NCBI GenBank assembly: GCA_041739035.1 | Contig: JBGSOQ010000172.1 | Coordinates: 5,040 to 69,039 of the forward strand | Direction: 5' to 3' | From: XYD12-FULL-36-8 sp041739035 | Lineage (GTDB): Bacteria > Bacteroidota > Ignavibacteria > Ignavibacteriales > Ignavibacteriaceae | Length of the DNA stretch: 64,000 nt | In this document: positions 61,326 through 64,000 of the stretch, one piece after another | Layout of the letters: every line of letters starts with the position of its first letter | How positions within the stretch are numbered: position 1 is the stretch's first letter | Translations under genes and position numbers: made by a program | The notes under the pieces: model-generated | The model's input: the letters and a program-made list of their open reading frames with translations, nothing else | Databases searched by the model: none | Told to the model about the DNA's origin: nothing

Positions 61326-62990
61326 ATGAAAAGAGTAGTAATAATTTTTTGTCTTCTAATATTAATTAAACCTGTCTGGTCTCAAGTAGTGTATGAATCT
61401 TTGAACAATGATGTTTACGAATACCTGGAAAGATTAAGCCTAAAGGGAACTATTGAAATTAATGACTTAGTAAAACCCTTATCCAGAAAATACATTTCTG
61501 AAAAGCTGCTTGAAGCTAAAAGTAAAATTGAATTGCTGACTGATTTGGACAAGGATGAACTCGAGTATTATCTAAAAGATTATTTCTTAGAGATTGAGGC
61601 GTTTGCAGAAGAGAATAAAAATGAAAAATATTTAAGCTACTTTGAACGAGATGCCTCCGGCCGATACCGCATGTTTTCATATGCAGATAATAGATTTAAG
61701 ATTAATGCTAGTCCCATTTTGGGATATGGACTTAAATTTCCCGAGAATTATAGGAATGTTCATTCATGGATGGGTATTAGTTCCTATAGTTATTTACTCA
61801 ATAGTATTGGGTTAAGCTTTAATTTCGTTTCTAATAATGAAAATGGAACTGGTTTGGACATTGATCGGGAGTTTACAAAGGAGACCGGAATTATTCCTGA
61901 AGTTCATGATAACGGAAGGGATATCGGCTATACAGAAATTACTTCCAGCATATCAGTGGATTGGGGATGGGGCAGTGTCGCCATTGCAAAAGATTTTCTG
62001 CAATATGGTTATGAAAAAATGGGCAATCTTGTCCTCTCAACCAAAGCTCCTTCGTTTCCATTCATACGTCTTGAATTAAAACCTGTGGATTGGTTCAATT
62101 TTCAATATTTTCACGCGTGGCTCTCATCAAAAGTGATTGATTCGACCAATCTAGCCGCTTACAAAAGGAATATTTATATTAATAAATATTTTGCATGGCA
62201 CGCTTTAATTGTTACTCCCTTTAAGGGTCTTGATATTTCGGTTGGTGAGTCAGTAGTTTACAGCGGCGATATTGAACCTTTATATTTAATGCCCATTATG
62301 TTTTACTATGCCGCAGATGATTATTTAACGAATAGACGCGGAAAGCCCGGAGATGCAAACCAGCAGATATTTTTATCGCTCAGTTCAAAAGATCACATAG
62401 CAAATACCCATATGTATGGAACTCTCTTTGTAGATGAATTGACAATAGGTGGTTTAAATGGAACACTATTTATAAATGATACTTATGGAGGTGTAACAAG
62501 CAGAAGGCTGAGGACACAGGTTGGATTCACCTTAGGGCTAACAACTACTGATTTACCAATCAATAATCTAACCTTCAGCACCGAGTATACTCGAATTAAT
62601 CCTTATGTATACGGACATCATGCCCCTGCCCAAACGTATACGAGTTCGGGATACCTTATGGGTCACTGGATGGGTCATAATTCTGATCTCTTATATTTAG
62701 GGCTGAAATACCGGTTTTTCAGAGGATTCAATGCGAATGTTTGGGGAGCATTTATTCGGAAGGGTAGTTCTGATTACAGCGGGCAGTATGTTCAGCCTCA
62801 AGAGGAATTTTTATTCGGGTTAAGGAATAATTATAGTATTTACGGTTTGGATTTAAAGTATGAAGTACTTCATGAATTCAATGTTGAAGCCAAAATAAAA
62901 CTTAGCGAAATATCCAATCAACAAACCGATGATTCGTTTATTAACACAAGTGTAAAAGAATTTGCATTCTCAATTTATTATGGGTTGTAG
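61326..62990 (+). CDS. Wzi-like capsule assembly outer-membrane protein
   Basis: This 554-residue protein has a signal peptide (about 1-19, ending PVWS before QVVYES) and an N-terminal helical part. The rest is barrel-like, with aromatic strands and the capsule-assembly-family (Wzi) layout: DWGWGSVAIAKDFLQYGYEK at about 212-231, VGESVVYSG (about 306-314) and YLMPIMFYY. It ends FSIYYGL. Wzi anchors capsule chains to the cell surface. Its location next to wza/wzc-like genes supports the call. The gene points away from them. Confidence 0.82.
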   Translation: MKRVVIIFCLLILIKPVWSQVVYESLNNDVYEYLERLSLKGTIEINDLVKPLSRKYISEKLLEAKSKIELLTDLDKDELEYYLKDYFLEIEAFAEENKNEKYLSYFERDASGRYRMFSYADNRFKINASPILGYGLKFPENYRNVHSWMGISSYSYLLNSIGLSFNFVSNNENGTGLDIDREFTKETGIIPEVHDNGRDIGYTEITSSISVDWGWGSVAIAKDFLQYGYEKMGNLVLSTKAPSFPFIRLELKPVDWFNFQYFHAWLSSKVIDSTNLAAYKRNIYINKYFAWHALIVTPFKGLDISVGESVVYSGDIEPLYLMPIMFYYAADDYLTNRRGKPGDANQQIFLSLSSKDHIANTHMYGTLFVDELTIGGLNGTLFINDTYGGVTSRRLRTQVGFTLGLTTTDLPINNLTFSTEYTRINPYVYGHHAPAQTYTSSGYLMGHWMGHNSDLLYLGLKYRFFRGFNANVWGAFIRKGSSDYSGQYVQPQEEFLFGLRNNYSIYGLDLKYEVLHEFNVEAKIKLSEISNQQTDDSFINTSVKEFAFSIYYGL

Positions 62991-63345
62991 AAATACCTCT
63001 TCGGTTTGAGTACGAAATTGAATAATTATTGTTTCCTTCCAAGTTAGTGTATTTCTTTTTTCTGAAGTTATTTTAAAATAATTTCAAGAATAGCATTAGA
63101 GTATATAAATTCGTCTAACTTTTTAAACATCCTGGATGCTCGCTCTTTACAATACTGATAGGAAATTAAACCTCTGTCATGAGAAATGTGAGCCATCTTT
63201 TAAGCAATCCACCTCTTCATTAGTAGCAGTTCGTTAGTCCATTTAATTGCCCATTTTATAAACGGGTTAAGCACCAGTTAATGTCTGATTACTTGGAATT
63301 CTCACAGAATTTTTTACATTAAAACATTAAAAAGGCATGTAAATA
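62991..63345. other. Intergenic gap without recognised features
   Basis: AT-rich sequence between the Wzi-like gene and the sugar kinase gene. I see no gene, strong terminator or dispersed repeat. Confidence 0.5.
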
Positions 63346-64000
63346 ATGAAAATAGTTTCCATCGGGGAGATATTATTTGACTGTTTCCCGGATAAGAAAG
63401 TTATCGGCGGCGCTCCATTTAATTTTTTCTATCATATTAAAAAGCTTACTGATGACGCTGAATTTATTTCGAGGATTGGAAATGATGAGAAAGGTGAATT
63501 GTTAGTCAAATTTTTTAATAAAAATAATATAAGCTCAAATTACGTTCAGATAGACGATGAACATCCAACCGGCATTGTAAATGTAAAAATTGATGAAAAG
63601 GGTAATCCTGATTTTGATATCGTTCCTAATTGTGCTTATGATTTCATAGAAACGAATAATGAAATCAATAAATTAGTTCAAGCCGACACATCGTTACTTT
63701 ATTTCGGTACGCTTGCTCAAAGAAATGTGGTTTCACGGCGGACAATTCAATCGCTGCTTGGAAAAGAAATAAAATATTTCTGCGATATAAATCTGCGAAG
63801 TCCTTATTTTACGAAAGAAATTCTTTACGAAAGTCTTAATAATTCAAGTGTACTCAAAGTAAACGAGCATGAATTGAAAATACTATCGGAACTTTTTTTA
63901 TCGGGATATTCTGATTTACATTCTTCAGCCAGGGCAATACATGAAAGATTTGAATTAGAAATTCTTAGTGTAACGCTTGGCGAGAGGGGATCATTATTAT
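63346..64000 (+). CDS. PfkB-family carbohydrate kinase (fructokinase-like), cut by the window end
   Basis: The first 218 codons of a PfkB sugar kinase are present and the frame runs off the window. It starts IVSIGEILFDCFPDKKVIGGAPFNFFYHI (residues 3-31), the sugar-binding opening with GGAPFN typical of fructokinases. ISRIGNDEKGELLVKFF follows (about 42-58), then FCDINLRSPYF (about 145-155) and LKVNEHEL (about 169-176). The catalytic GAGD motif lies beyond the window. The ATG at 63346 is preceded by a weak AAAAGG 10 bases upstream. Confidence 0.9.
   Translation, partial: MKIVSIGEILFDCFPDKKVIGGAPFNFFYHIKKLTDDAEFISRIGNDEKGELLVKFFNKNNISSNYVQIDDEHPTGIVNVKIDEKGNPDFDIVPNCAYDFIETNNEINKLVQADTSLLYFGTLAQRNVVSRRTIQSLLGKEIKYFCDINLRSPYFTKEILYESLNNSSVLKVNEHELKILSELFLSGYSDLHSSARAIHERFELEILSVTLGERGSLL

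Overview
The window is AT-rich. Its one clear secreted protein ends in the type IX secretion sorting tail seen in the Bacteroidota/Ignavibacteriota/Chlorobiota group (an NYPNPFNP motif about 85 residues before the C-terminus), and several intergenic regions carry the GTCATTTCGA / GAGATGACAT boilerplate repeat common in that group. I infer an Ignavibacteria-like bacterium, but no marker gene is present to settle this.

Layout. (1) Positions 1-17,000 are mostly non-coding and packed with dispersed repeats. Scattered among them are a small HTH protein, four toxin-antitoxin (TA) loci (hicBA, HEPN/nucleotidyltransferase, RelE-type, hicAB), a GLUG-repeat type IX cargo protein, a multi-pass membrane protein and an outer-membrane barrel protein. 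(2) Positions 17,013-46,827 form a dense gene block, all on the minus strand, for a surface polysaccharide. It holds an aminotransferase and a PglD-like acetyltransferase, a Wzx flippase, a Wzy-like polymerase, six glycosyltransferases, the three UDP-N-acetyl-L-fucosamine enzymes (CapE, CapF, CapG), a WecB-type epimerase, and many tailoring genes: two CapA-like proteins, two ATP-grasp ligases, two polysaccharide deacetylases, a FemAB-like transferase, a methyltransferase, a GNAT, an asparagine-synthase-like protein and a glutaminase/sugar-amidotransferase fusion. (3) Positions 47,600-56,850 are a second repeat-rich region with a dense run of intact and broken TA loci, an AAA ATPase and a GIY-YIG protein. 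(4) Positions 56,893-59,685 hold the chain-length/export pair (Wzc-like tyrosine kinase and a Wza-like export protein). A divergently oriented Wzi-like outer-membrane protein follows at 61,326, and the window ends inside a PfkB sugar kinase.

How the parts fit. The minus-strand genes plausibly make, flip, polymerise and export a capsule or O-antigen containing L-FucNAc and an amino-acyl or amide-modified sugar; Wzi would anchor it at the surface. The initiating phosphoglycosyl transferase is not in the window. The TA/repeat region sits between the export genes and the synthesis genes.

The most unusual signal is a family of dispersed, structured repeats of about 170-220 bp, all in the plus orientation and confined to the first 17 kb. 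Their long stems differ in sequence from copy to copy but stay complementary, while a short motif flanking the terminal hairpin is constant. A second class of small variable hairpins followed by a constant ACAGG has spread through the same DNA, and related material appears in frame inside a gene. Coordinates of repeats are read by eye and are approximate to a few bases.
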